The position numbers were made by a program, and so were the translations under genes. DNA of 64,000 nt from Acanthosepion lycidas (Eukaryota; Mollusca; Cephalopoda; Sepiida; Sepiidae): positions 91,878,971 to 91,942,970 of the forward strand of contig OZ010595.1 in the NCBI GenBank assembly GCA_963932145.1, written 5' to 3'. Each line of letters starts with the position of its first letter. Positions within the stretch are counted from its first letter, which is position 1. The notes under the pieces are model-generated. The model saw only the letters and a program-made list of their open reading frames with translations. It was not told where the DNA came from and did no database searches. This document shows, piece by piece, positions 32,750 to 43,080 of this stretch.

Positions 32750-33905
32750 TTAATAAATAAAAATTTCACAATATTTGTCTAAGACCAACTGAAAGTTTTG
32801 CAATGTTAACATTTCTCAGATAATTGAGCCTGTGAAGGATTACAAAAATCAAGTGTAAAGTATTTATTCTGATTCTAAGATATGAATTGGGCAAAAATTT
32901 TGGATTCCCAAGTTTTCATTACTACAATTGTTTTCAGTGATTTTTATACATGATTTTTTGAAAAAAGATTTTTTGTACAATAACAGTTTTTAGAACTTGA
33001 AATTAAATTTGGTAATAGTCAAAATTGTGAAATCCAGCAAAAGTCACCCATGAAATAAAAATAATTGTTTATACAGAAAGTAAGGACCTACTTACATCAA
33101 ATTGTCTTTAAATTAAGTGGTGGCAGAAGAATTAGTGTTGAACTTTTAAAAAAGTCAGCTGCAATACTTAAATGCAGTGATCAATTTTGAGTTTTTTCTG
33201 TAATTTTTTGCCTATGGAATCTACTCTACCCAACCAATTGTGATGAAGGCCCAATCTAGAGCCCTCCACAGGAACTAGCTTAAATGCTACCCAATAGGGA
33301 GGATTTTAAGCTAGTAAATAATACATCCAAAAACAGTTGTATATGACCAATTTCTCAGTATTTGTCTTTTGAACAACTGTGCATTAAAATCATTGGCATC
33401 GTATTTATTCTGATTCTAAGTTATGGATTAGGCAAAAAAAAATTTTGAAGAAAAATAAATCTATATTGATCTGATTTTCATATATTACTGTAACAGGAAA
33501 AAATAGCGTATTGTAGTGAGATCTGCAGTTGCATTGAAATGCCATAATTTGAGGTATAAAGCTATTTACAGTCAAATTTGCAACTTAATAGTGTGAAGTT
33601 GAAATTCACCTTAATAATAATGATTCAATTTTTGTAGATGGTGCTGAAAAGTTCTTAGCCTAGCCAAAATATGAGCAAATAATCGAATATCAGACTTGTT
33701 AGAGGTTTTTGGGACAGGCTTGATAGACATAAAATTGTCATTTACCACGTGCCAAAATGAGCAGAATTTTTTTTTTCCAATAGGAATGCTCAATAGATAT
33801 CTAGGGCAATAATTACTATCAATAAATAAAGTTTTACTTTTCTAACACCAACTGAAAGTTTTGCAATGCTAACACTTTTCAGATATCTGAGCCTGCAGAG
33901 TAGTA
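32750..33905. repeat. Repeated AT-rich block, two diverged copies
   Basis: Segments with caactgaaagttttgcaatg, aacatttctcagata and tgagcctg occur at about 32790-32835 and 33850-33900. Segments with tttattctgattctaag and attgggcaaaaa occur at about 32865 and 33405. This looks like an old duplicated element; no coding part is visible. Confidence 0.55.
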
Positions 33906-34429
33906 ACATTGTGAAACTTTTAGTCAATCTTATAAAAGAATTGCCAACTTATATGATAGGAAGATATGCTTAAAAAAATTACCCTATCCTTATAAAATGA
34001 AAAAATTAAGTCTTTTCTTTTCCTCTTTCATTATGTACCTTTCCATACTTTATTACAATTTTTCTGAATTGTAAGTATGTTAAAATATCACTTAACATGT
34101 AACACTCCTGATTAAGAATTAGAAGTACAAGTAATGCTAGCATTAAATATAGTTGAAGTTTGGTTAATTACAGAGTAGTTTCCCCTTATTTATTTGCAAG
34201 TAAATGTATATTTATAAAGTGACTTGAAAAAAAGCTTAAGTACTTATATCTTTCAAGTATTTACAGATGAATATCTAATTTTTGACAAATCTAATCTTCA
34301 TCTCTGAGTATTAAGAATTAGAAGTACAAGTAAAGATAGTATTAAATATAATTGAAGTTTGGTTAAAAAAAGAAATGCAGAGAAACACATTTTCTTTACT
34401 AAGAACTGTGAATGCTCAAGCCAACAGAT

Positions 34430-34690
34430 ATAATACGCACTGTATTTACATTGTTCGGACTATTGTCCTCATCTTTGTCACCATATTTATCACAACGTTT
34501 CAGCCATCGTACGCTCCGGCCTTCTTCAGGTGGTTGGAATTTCGAACTGAACCCTTTATTTCGATCACTGGGGTAGACTGTTCTAGTTCACAGATCCTAA
34601 CCAAGAACAAGGATCACTTCACACCAAAGACATATAGGCAGTTATCGCAGCGTTACACCAAGCTACCTCAAATATATGGTCTTTATCTAC
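34430..34690 (+). repeat. PLE inverted arm, right (3') side
   Basis: A near-identical inverse of about 36235-36490, so the PLE is flanked by inverted repeats of roughly 250 bp. About 34430-34600 is the family arm found in the stand-alone foldbacks. About 34601-34685 is an inverted copy of the RT start (plus-strand peptide LTKNKDHFTPKTYRQLSQRY). On minus, 34481-34537 carries the best hammerhead-like block of the family: CCAACCAC, CTGAAGA, GGCC/GGCT stem, GAAA, CGTT, GTG...TGG. Confidence 0.8.
34481..34537 (-). ncRNA. Hammerhead-like ribozyme of Penelope type (family A)
   Basis: Minus strand: stem I strand CCA..CAC (34537-34530), core CTGAAGA (34529-34523), stem II GGCC with GGCT, loop of 12 bases, GAAA, then CGTT with a GTT cleavage triplet, then GTG (pairs with CAC) and TGG (pairs with CCA). 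Stem III is essentially absent, but the ACGT stretch is self-complementary and could pair between two molecules. Hammerheads with reduced stem III are known in PLEs and act as dimers. One extra base precedes stem II, a departure from the consensus. Confidence 0.55.
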
Positions 34691-34840
34691 TGTGCCATGT
34701 GTCCTTGAGGACATCTGGGTATGAATTTCTGGGTATTATAAACCTAATGTCTTCAGCAACCATTTTTACCAGTGCTCTTATTGCAATCATTGTTATCATT
34801 CAATGTTTTTACCAGAGCTCATATTGCAACTTTGTTGTTA
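34686..34840. repeat. Fragment of foldback core
   Basis: ctgtgccatgtgtccttgag ... gggtattataaacctaatgt ... accagtg matches the centre of the foldback at 43360-43435. This links the PLE copy directly with the non-autonomous foldbacks. Confidence 0.6.
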
Positions 34841-35164
34841 TCATTGCTTTTCTCTGGCACTCCTTATTACTGGTTCCCATATTGTATTTATTTCTATGCT
34901 TGGTTGGCTCAGGAGATTTTTGTGGCCTAGCATATGTGCTGATTCCTTAAGTTTACAAATTTTCCAATGGTGTTCCCTATCTATGATCTCAACATGATCC
35001 CACAGGGGACGGTGATCTCCCTTCTCTCTCCATATGTGGTCAGCCACACCTGATTTTTCTACTTCCCCTCGCGTTACAGCTTTCTGGTGTTCTTGAAGCC
35101 TTACCTTGAGTGGGTGGCCTGTCTCTCCTTTATATTCCTTTCCGCAGCTGGATAGCGTACACAC
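34841..35164 (-). pseudogene. PLE GIY-YIG endonuclease domain
   Basis: The minus frame begins LSSCGKEYKGETGHPLKVRLQ and continues with EHQKAVTRGEVEKSGVADH, then WKICKLKESAHML. In PLE endonucleases a CxC segment precedes (Y)xGxTxRxLxxRLxEH, as here with Tyr, Gly and Arg of the GIY-YIG core; the catalytic Glu region corresponds to the KLKESA helix. The end LLSQPSIEINTIWEPVI is the usual PLE C-terminus. A one-base shift near 35145 separates it from the RT frame, so it is part of a broken ORF. Confidence 0.85.
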
Positions 35165-36340
35165 AGTCTTTAGTCATGTTCTCCTCTATGGGGGGTCTCA
35201 CTCGAGAGAGATATCTGCAAAGTGTTGTCAAGCTCTTGAAGGTTGTCCCGATGTTATATGGACTGCAGATCCTTTGTATTTTCTCTGATAACCCCTTCAC
35301 ATAAGGCAGGCAGACTGTTTTCTGAGTGTTGTTGTCCTCCTCCTCCTCTTGTACCCGCCTATCCCAGTTTTTGGGGGCTGCTGCCATGTACCCAGGGTAG
35401 TTGTTACGTTGTAGGGTGCTACCTATACTGACCAATTCTTTATCTAATGTCTCTGTGTCGCCACTTATTACTTTTGCTCGGTGTTGTAAGCAATGGATGA
35501 TCCCTTTCTTTACGCTGTATGGATGGTGGGAGTTGAAATTGAGGTACTGCCCGGTGAATGTTGGTTTACGGTATACAGATGTCTTGGACCCATGCTCTGT
35601 TTGAGATATTAGTACACCCAGGAATGGGAGTGTGTTGTTACTCTCTTTCTCCATTGTGAACTGTATCGAAGGTCTTATTGAGTTCACATGGTCCAGTAGA
35701 ACCTGGACATCTTCCTGGTGTGGCCAGAGTATGAAGGTGTCATCTACGTACCTTAACCATATAGTGGCTTTAGAGATATAGATTCTAATGCCATTTCTTC
35801 AAAGTATTCCATGTATATATTCACCATTGCTGGTGATAATGGCGAGCCCATTGCTAAGCCCTCATCCTGTCGATATATGTGTGATCCCATTCCGAAGTGT
35901 GTTGTTTGTGTACAGAAAGTCAACATCACCATCAGATTATCTATTGGAATACTGCTCCGTTCTTCTAGGGAAGAGTCAGAGGTCAATTTGTCTCTGACTA
36001 CTGAGAGTGCCTCCTCCGTGGTGAACAAACTCACCACGTTCAAGCTCACCATCTGGTTGGAGAGGATGGGAGCATCTTTGATTATTTCCATGAAGTGGGC
36101 AAAGTTTCGGACATATGAAGGAGACTTTCCGATCAATGGGTCAATTATATCTACAAGGAAGCGACTCAGAGGGTGGCACACAGAGCCTTGGCAACTAACA
36201 ATCGGCCTGAGTGGAATACCGTCTTTGTGAATCTTAGGGAGGCCATATATGTGAGGTAGCTTGGTGTAATGCTGCGATAACTGCCTATACGTTTTGGGTG
36301 CGAAGTGATCCTTGTTCTTGGTTAGGATCTGTGAACTAGA
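35130..36340 (-). pseudogene. Penelope-like reverse transcriptase
   Basis: Two minus-strand frames (36340-35753 and about 35770-35130) form one RT. The first contains KLPHIYGLPKIHKDGIPLRP, IVSCQGSVCHPLSRFLVDII, a (mutated) DVVSLFT equivalent reading NVVSLFTTEEAL, and DEGLAMGSPLSPAMVNIYME. The second contains WLRYVDDTFILWPHQ (YVDD codons at about 35739-35750) and NTLPFLGVLI, then VYRKPTFTGQYLNFNSHHP. Block order and wording are diagnostic of Penelope-type RT, which is related to telomerase and is followed by GIY-YIG. A frameshift near 35770 splits it just before YVDD, and Asp of the first catalytic block (D in xDVxSLFT) reads Asn. The copy is inactive. Confidence 0.92.
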
Positions 36341-36500
36341 ACAGTCTACCCCAGTGATCGAAATAAAGGGTTCAGTTTGAAATTCCAACCACTTGAAGAA
36401 GTCTGGAGTGTACAACTGCCGAAACGTTGTGATAAATATGGCGACAAAGATGAGGACAATAGTCTGATCAATGTAAATACTGTACATAATACCTCATCTC
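36235..36500 (-). repeat. PLE inverted arm, left (5') side
   Basis: The inverse of 34430-34690, sharing both the family arm (36340-36490) and the first ~100 bp of RT coding sequence (36235-36337), with the same junction (agttc/acagatcc). On plus it carries a TTGAAGA ... CCGAAACGTTGTG block, so the hammerhead-like motif lies antisense to RT on this side. Confidence 0.8.
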
Positions 36501-36744
36501 AGAAATATAGACATAATACGCACTGTTTAAGAAATAAAAATGGGGCATCCATTTCAGAATGAAGTATCCACTAAAATAATATTTGAAGTAATAAAAATTT
36601 TGGATTGAAAATATATCAGTAAATTTGTTGGAGATTCTGTTAAGATTTTTTTCATATTAAAAATCCAAACATCAGGTTTTCAAACAATAATAGAATAAAA
36701 ATAAATAAATCATGGATATATGAGTTATCTTATAGCCATATCAG

Positions 36745-37130
36745 TCCCCACCAATCTATCCCTGCATTTGCTGGTTCCCAGTCATCGTGAGTTCAAGCGC
36801 CCTACGAGGCTGGCATCCCGTCCTCACCCCTTCACTGTCGAAACTCCTAAATGTAGCCGTCTCTTCTACTCTAATAGCTTCATGTCTTGCACTTCTTGCC
36901 TGTGGAACTCCCTTCCCTATTCCTGTTTCCTTGAGAGCTATAATCTTCAGCTATTCAAGTGTAATGTCAATCGACATCTCCAGTTGCCTTGATCTATCCA
37001 CTACCCTCCTCCTCATCCTTTCTTCTATCACTCCTATCTGTTCTTGCTCTAAATTTTCTGTAACCCCTTGTATCCTAGTGGCTTCCCGCCTTGCTTGGGG
37101 TGAAATGCTTAAAAAAAAAAAAAAAAATAA
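36745..37130 (+). pseudogene. LINE 3' end, 5'-truncated
   Basis: The plus frame reads HREFKRPTRLASRPHPFTVE, TPKCSRLFYSNSFMSCTSCL, WNSLPYSC and LQLFKCNVNRHLQLP, then a stop at about 36990. A 3' UTR of about 110 bp ends ccttgcttggggtgaaatgc followed by an A run (37111-37127). This is the best preserved copy of the C-terminus in the window. Confidence 0.85.
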
Positions 37131-37283
37131 CTGATTTAAACTTGTATAATGATTAAAAGAAAATGGAGATAGTGTTATATGACATAATACTGAAGGATAA
37201 GGTGAATGTTGAAGTTTCAAGAGTTTAAGAGTAAAAATTCTGGAATGAATATGAGAGAGAGAAAAAAAAAGCGCCTGGGATAA

Positions 37284-37287
<4 letters not shown>

Positions 37288-37325
<38 letters not shown>
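37288..37325. repeat. (TA)n microsatellite
   Basis: Pure TA tract. Confidence 0.9.
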
Positions 37326-37330
<5 letters not shown>

Positions 37331-37535
37331 GTGAACACTGAAGTCAACACATAGAGGTGATACTCCGTTTCATGCTAGATGCGATCGTCAGGCTACCTGA
37401 CCTGACAATTGCATCTAGCATGAAACAGACTGTCACCTCTAAGTGTTGACTTCAATGTTCACTTTTATATTTACACATGCTCTATCTCTGATATTGAGCA
37501 CTTTATCCCATAAATATACCACACCTTAAGACTAT
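37326..37535. repeat. Inverted pair of family B hammerhead-like units
   Basis: The arms at about 37328-37388 and 37408-37467 form a palindrome around a short spacer (ggctacctgac). On minus, the left arm has an intact CTGACGA, hairpin TCGCATCTAGCA and GAAAC. On plus, the right arm reads CTGACAA (one core change), TTGCATCTAGCATGAAAC and AGACTGTCACC. The right side continues with tatttacacatgctctatc and tgatattgagcactttatcc, shared with 29.35 and 53.55 kb. Confidence 0.8.
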
Positions 37536-37539
37536 ATTT

Positions 37540-37540
<1 letters not shown>

Positions 37541-37572
<32 letters not shown>
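37541..37572. repeat. (TA)n microsatellite
   Basis: Pure TA tract. Confidence 0.9.
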
Positions 37573-37576
<4 letters not shown>

Positions 37577-37656
37577 CAGGTAATAGATCCATTGGTATAT
37601 AATCAATGTATTTATTATAACAGAGCATATATTTTTTTTTTACAGCAAAAATCCCA

Positions 37657-37734
37657 AATTACCTCATGTGGGTATAGTCTATTACAGATCAGCACAGCTT
37701 AATGCTGATCCTCATCAGCCCTTGAATACCAATT
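37657..37734 (-). ncRNA. Type I hammerhead-like fold with one core change (family F)
   Basis: Minus strand: stem I AATT...GGG, core CTGATGA (37718-37712), 9-bp stem II GGATCAGCA/TGCTGATCT with loop TTAAGCTG, GTAA at the GAAA position, stem III TA-GAC-TA, cleavage triplet ATA, then CCC...AATT closing stem I. Every helix can form and the A15.1-U16.1 pair is present. The single departure is A13 to U (GUAA), which should abolish or strongly weaken cleavage. Confidence 0.6.
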
Positions 37735-37857
37735 AAATTTTTTTACAAATGGAGTGAGGAACACTACATCAGTGCATAACCACTAAAACCATTCTGAAAG
37801 TTAAATTTAATTTTCAGTTAACACAACAATTTGTCTCTGACAATAATGGTTACTATA

Positions 37858-37980
37858 ATATTTATTTTATTATAAACAATACCCTGATGATGACATGGAT
37901 GTAACGAAAGTATTTGGTAAGAACACAAATATGTATAAACACAGCTATTTTCTCTCATCTTTCAGTAGTGACAATAAAAA
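37858..37980 (+). repeat. Hammerhead-like repeat (family D)
   Basis: TACC (37880-37883), CTGATGA (37884-37890), a weak hairpin (gacat...atgta), GAAA (37906-37909) and GGTA (37916-37919), which pairs with TACC as stem I. The trailing segment with ctcatctttcagta is shared with 1150-1190. Confidence 0.45.
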
Positions 37981-38529
37981 ACTTGTCTGAGAGTATGAAA
38001 GAATCTTAACGAAAATGAGTAGACAAAATGATGTGTTTAAACTGTACAATGAAACATGTCTTAATGAAATCATACTGTCAATATATATATATATATATAT
38101 ATACATACACACATACACACACTAATGTAGTAGTGGCTGCTTGACAATGATGTGGTGAAGGAAAATATGTTGGTTTTTAATGTAGCAAGGACAGTTTAGC
38201 TAAGTTCACCATCTAATCATAGAAACATCACATTTCATCCTTGGGTATGTTATGATGATTGCAGCATTGGAGAATGGACAAAATTAATTTATCATCTTTA
38301 GTTTTGGATGATTTTTCATCTAGTTATATACACATCTATTGATCCACTTTGAAAAGTGCACTCTGCTTTTCACTTGCTTGCAGCCTTACATTCTGGTTGT
38401 AAAAGCTTTGGGATTGCTTGGTCAAGCTATGGCTTAGTTTGCCTGGTGATTTTAAGTATTTTCTATTTTTAGAGATAAATAAAATTTTGGTCTTCTCATA
38501 TTTATTTTTCTTTCTATCACCACAATAAG

Positions 38530-38617
<88 letters not shown>

Positions 38618-39120
38618 AAATGGGAGCCTCATGTAAAATATGATGCAGCTACATTACATAAATTTCTCATCATTATTAAAATCAAAGACCCACTCTAACA
38701 TAAACCTCATCTCATAATTGAAAAACTTTCAAAATTTTCTCTAAATGAAAATATTCCCAGTAGAATAAAATTTTTTATCTTAAGTTGTTTCTTTCACTTC
38801 GTTTGTCTGTTTAATCAACTAAATCAATATTTTTAGTTTTTGCTCATCACCACACAGCATCTTCTCAATTTCAAATGTTGACCCCTAACCTAATAACAAA
38901 TGTCAATCATAGATTCTATTAAATTACAAACATTTGACAGAATCTTCATGACTCAAGATAAAATATAGTAAATTTTTTATCAAGTGATGAAAGAAGACAG
39001 AAATAAGAACTTTTAAATGGTTTTGCTCAAAGTGTTGGATAAGGGATAAATTATTTTGAATCCTGCAAATAGTAAAATATTTGCAAATCAAAGTTGTGAT
39101 CAGTTTCATGAAAAGCAAAT
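37980..39120. other. AT-rich non-coding sequence with TA tracts
   Basis: (TA)n at 38082-38102 and a long tract at 38533-38617. Otherwise unassigned. Confidence 0.6.
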
Positions 39121-39205
39121 AATCTAAAACTGGGCTGGGTAAACTAAAGCCCACAGATCTCATGCAGCCTACCCACACAAAAATCATTATCTTCTAAATG
39201 TTAAT
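39120..39205. repeat. Possible hAT-type terminal fragment
   Basis: ctgggctgggtaaactaaag followed by cccacagatctcatgcagcc resembles the end of widespread hAT MITEs. No partner end was found, so this is a weak call. Confidence 0.3.
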
Positions 39206-40500
39206 GAAAAAATGTTGATTGCGCACAAAATTCAAAACAAGAATGAAGATGGAAACCATATATTGAACCCTAGTTACTGAGTAACATAGTTTCTACAAAA
39301 TCTATATATCGTGTTATGTATAACGAATGCCACCTGGATTACAATATACTACACTGTGCTGATGTCAGTATCTAATCATTAGCATAGTGTAAGCTGACCG
39401 AGGGATCTTGTTGCCTGTGGTATACACCACCTGGAGATAAATGTAGGACATTCTTTCTGCAGTTTACTATAGACATCTCATGAGATCTGAGAATTTTTTA
39501 TTATTGTAAATGATTTTTTCTCATCTTCACAAATTCCATTAAACATATTAAATATGAAACTATTTTCTCATCTATTTGTGCAGTCCATTCACCAAATGTG
39601 CATCTAATAAGCAAAGAAATGTACAAATAACATGTGCATGTAGGATTGTTATTTATATTGTCGTTTTGAAAGTCATGTAGTTATTGTGATGTAGCCTGCT
39701 TTACACACTCATCCTGGATATAACAAACTACATCTGTCAGCAACACCTCTGATTGGGAGGTTTTGAGAAGTATGGAACCACCTCTTAATTGCTGGTGTTT
39801 CCAGGTCCACACTGACTCAGGGTGGTAGCACCTGTTAGGGTCCCAGCTATGGGCAAATAGTGAACCCCTAAACTGGTGTCAAAACATGAAAATATAAAAA
39901 TACATTGAAAAAAATTACCAGCAATACATTTTCAAATTAAAAAAAAAATTGAAATACCAGAAATACATTTTTGGAAAGAAAAAAAAAATTATCAAAGCTC
40001 ACAAGAAAATAAAATTTTAGCAATAAACGATCCGTGAGGAGTTGATATACCATTAAACAAACCAATCTAAAACCCCCTTCATACACATTCAACTATGAAG
40101 CAACCCTCCATGAAAAATATTTTCCTAACACTGATCTTAAAGAAAATTTGTTTCTTTCACTGATTTTGTGTAACAAAGTTGGTTCACTTAATTTCTTTTT
40201 TTACAGCTAAAAACCCACAGTGAATGAAGAAGCACAAAAGTCAAATGTTGACTAAAATAATTAAAAACAAAGAACGACAAAAGTTTCCCCAAGGTTGTTC
40301 CTCACCGGTTATATATTGAGGGCAGCCATCTTGAATACCTTATCACTGGTAACTGCATTCTTTGTTTCGGCTTCTCTTGACAGGTGGTGCAACATCACCA
40401 AACACAGATTTCTCTGTGTGATACATTTTCTGCCCAGAGATTTGTATCCCTTATACAATAGCTTCATTTCTTTCTCCACAATCAATACAATCAATTCTTC
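39205..40500. other. AT-rich non-coding sequence
   Basis: No recognisable gene. About 39690-39860 is less AT-rich but has no open frame of note. Confidence 0.5.
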
Positions 40501-40813
40501 CAACCAAATATTTCTCTCTGTCAAGCTTTCTTTTGATTCCTTCTCTCTCTTGCCCAAATGATCTCTTCACCTCCTTCTATATCTCTCCTTTCATCTCATA
40601 CTCTATTTCTTTGTCCTTCTTTATCTCTCTCTCTCATTTTTTGAGTCTCTCACTCACTTCCTCTCTGTACCTTTCTTCTTTTGGGTGCATGCATCTCTCT
40701 ATTTCTCTCACTGTTTATTTCATTCTCTTCTTTTGCATGTTTTTCTTTCTCTCTTTTCTTGTCTATCTCTTTACCCTTTGTGATACTCTCTCACTATATG
40801 TATTTGTTCTTCT

Positions 40814-40852
<39 letters not shown>

Positions 40853-40935
40853 TTTGCTTTCTATTTATTCTCCTCTGTGTATTTTCCCCCCTTTATGTCT
40901 TTTATATATATCTTTTCTCTGACCCTTTCTTTAGC
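40500..40935. repeat. Pyrimidine-rich (CT)n low-complexity tract
   Basis: Strong C/T bias on plus, with a pure (TC)n run at about 40821-40847. Two overlapping Ser/Leu/Phe-rich frames (40533-40953) are consequences of the bias and not genes. Confidence 0.85.
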
Positions 40936-41029
40936 TTTAATAGGATTAGATAGATTCCCCTATAGTCCAGTTCACACTCCTCTATGGTTTTTTTAAACTG
41001 GAGTAGAGGTTTATCCCTTGTTTTCTATT

Positions 41030-41170
41030 TAGGATTGAGCTTCCAGTTCCTTCTAAATTTTATTTCAGCTCTATATTCCTAACGTGTGTCCTTTCCTAGG
41101 TTAATGTAACTCCACACAGTAAACTTCTACCTTGAGTGGCTCTTGGGATTTGAATTAGGTGAATATTTGT
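41030..41170 (+). repeat. Dispersed repeat (shared with 12.5 and 62.9 kb)
   Basis: Shares the order gattgagctt..., acctctacctt-like, ccttgagtggctctt and a (t)gaat/aacatt end followed by an A-rich tail. The tail suggests a retroposed SINE-like unit. Confidence 0.5.
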
Positions 41171-41305
41171 AAAAAAAGAAAAAAAAAAGAAGAAAAAAAA
41201 GAAAAAAAAAGAAGAAAAAAAAGAAAAAAAAAAGAAAAAAATGAGAAAAAAAAAGAGAGAAAAAAGAGAAAAAAAAAAAGAAAAAAAAAAGTTAAAAAAA
41301 ACTCA
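41171..41305. repeat. (A)n(G) purine low-complexity tract
   Basis: gaaaaaaa-type repeats giving an artificial Lys-rich frame. Confidence 0.9.
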
Positions 41306-41379
41306 CTAAGTGTATCTCCCTCTTTCTCTTTTCCTACCCATTATTTTATTCCTTATTTACTAATTTGTAAATTCTTTGT

Positions 41380-41470
41380 CATTGGAATCTGGCTGAGGAT
41401 TATAATCTTACCAAGTCAACCATTGCAAACCATTGTGGTGGAACTTGTTGACAAAGAATCTCTACTAGAA
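41380..41470 (+). pseudogene. Possible Tigger/pogo transposase HTH fragment
   Basis: One frame reads EDYNLTKSTI, matching the CENP-B-type helix-turn-helix wording (xxxNLxKSTIxTI) of Tigger/pogo transposases. The match is short and the frame breaks soon after, so this is a weak call. Confidence 0.25.
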
Positions 41471-41639
41471 TCATCTTTGTCAACAGCCTTGCAGGAAGCA
41501 CTGCATTCAGCGAGAGAAGCCATCTCTTGTTTTTGCTTCAAGTCATTTGCGTGTCTGAGTTCTCAAGAACATATTCAGCCACCATTTTATTATTTTGTTT
41601 CTCACCGATTCAATTCTCTCCTCCATTTTTGCTTTTAAA

Positions 41640-42510
41640 ACATTTTCTATTTTTGAACATCTGTAACTGACAACAGGGAAGCTAACCTAAATATTTTCCT
41701 CTAATTTCTCTTTACATTTTTTTATTCATATTTAAAAAAAAAAACTGCTTCCCATTAATTCCAATAATAAAAAAGAAAACCTGTGTTATGAGTGAATATT
41801 GTCTGGAGATCAAACTATACTGAAAAAAGCAGAGAGAAAGAAATGAGAAATACAACAGCCATATTGAATAAGTGGTGAGCTATAAAGTGAGTATTTATTT
41901 ATTTATAAGTGTTTCATTTCTTTTTTATTGAATTTTCTTTCTTTCTTTTTGCTTCTATCTGCTTGTCCCTTCCATTTTATTCAAGAATCAGGGAAAAATG
42001 ATCTTAGTAATTGAAGAGTTCCCTCTTTAATGACAAATTACATTTGACCTTCCCAGGTTTAGTGCAGTCACACTTCAGACATTATTTTATTGGACTTTGC
42101 AGCCAAATGGGGAATTTTAATGAAATTTCTTGAACTGAAAATAAATCAGTTATTTGCAAGAATTTCCATCATTTTTCTTTTTTTGATGATCAAGGCAAGC
42201 ATTGTCAAAGGTTGTGGTGCATTATCAGAAAACTGTATGAAAACTAAAAGCTTTTATTTCTGATATTATTATTATTATTACTTTTATATTTTATGTATTT
42301 GAATGTTCACACCAGATCTGGTGATTATGACTGGAGATTGAGGGACAGTAAGTCACCTCAAATTTCCAGCACCTTCCTCAGTATCCTTGGAGAACCCAAC
42401 TTCATGTAATCATACCACCAGAGCTTTTGTTTCATCTCCAAAAGTGCTCTATTATATGTGCAACATTAAATTTAATTTCTGTCTGAATTTTTCTCATGGG
42501 GAGTTATCAA
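41640..42510. other. AT-rich non-coding sequence
   Basis: No gene recognised. Confidence 0.5.
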
Positions 42511-42514
42511 TATT

Positions 42515-42625
42515 TACATTTGGAATGATGACCTCATCTTTATTTTTATTGTCACAATGTTTCAGCCACTGTACACTGGACTTCTTCAGGTGTCTGTCAA
42601 TTTGGGTTAACTTCAGGGAATTTCA
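42515..42625 (+). repeat. Single Penelope-type foldback arm
   Basis: cctcatctttatttttattg, then cacaatgtttcagccactgt and cttcttcaggtg are in family order. On minus the block reads CTGAAGA, GTCC hairpin, GGCTGAAACATTGTG, with the core intact. Confidence 0.55.
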
Positions 42626-42684
42626 AGCATGAAGGCAGTAACACCCCAAATTCTACACCCTGCAGGATATAGCCTAGATGATTA

Positions 42685-42850
42685 AAACACTGGTTGATGT
42701 ATTTGGCACATACTAATAGTTAGTTCAATTCTTGGACTGGTTAGTACAGACTCAAACTCAGTGGAAACAGTACTTAGCTATCACTGACAAAAAAATAACA
42801 AAGTGAGCTATCTCTAGACACAGTTGACAGAAAAAGAAGACCAATCAACA
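42685..42850 (+). repeat. tRNA-like SINE fragment
   Basis: B-box-like gttagttcaattcttgg (about 42718-42735) followed by tagtacagactcaaactcag, related to 12415-12455. Confidence 0.45.
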
Positions 42851-42854
42851 CCCA

Positions 42855-43080
42855 TAGATGTTATTAATTATTTTACTCTAAACAAGGCAATAAAGACACT
42901 AAGATGCCAGAGAATATGAGAAAAATATACCATTAAAAAGAAAGGACCATAAAAGAATAAAGATAATAATTGACATTGTATTTAAATTTTTGAAGATCAA
43001 AACTGACTTTGAAGCAAGAAGCTGGAAGAGATTTCCACAGGCAAGAAGTGTGAGAGAAGAAACTGTTAGATTTCAGTATC
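42855..43080 (-). pseudogene. LINE 3' end, downstream part of an interrupted copy
   Basis: Minus: LKSNSFFSHTSCLWKSLPAS, then FDLQKFKYNVNYYLY, and the 3' UTR tail with ccttgtttagagtaaaataa. It is the continuation of 43597-43812, from which it is separated by a foldback insertion. Confidence 0.7.

Noticed and set aside
34375-34950. 191-codon open frame on plus
   Set aside because: It is the inverted PLE arm (including antisense-placed RT start) read through into the foldback core; not an independent gene.
40533-40953. Two overlapping hydrophobic frames of 129 and 90 codons
   Set aside because: They arise from a (CT)n-biased tract; no start context, motif or conserved composition beyond the bias.
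41159-41638. 159-codon open frame with Lys/Glu-rich start
   Set aside because: The first half is translation of an A/G low-complexity tract; the second half has no recognisable domain in this frame.
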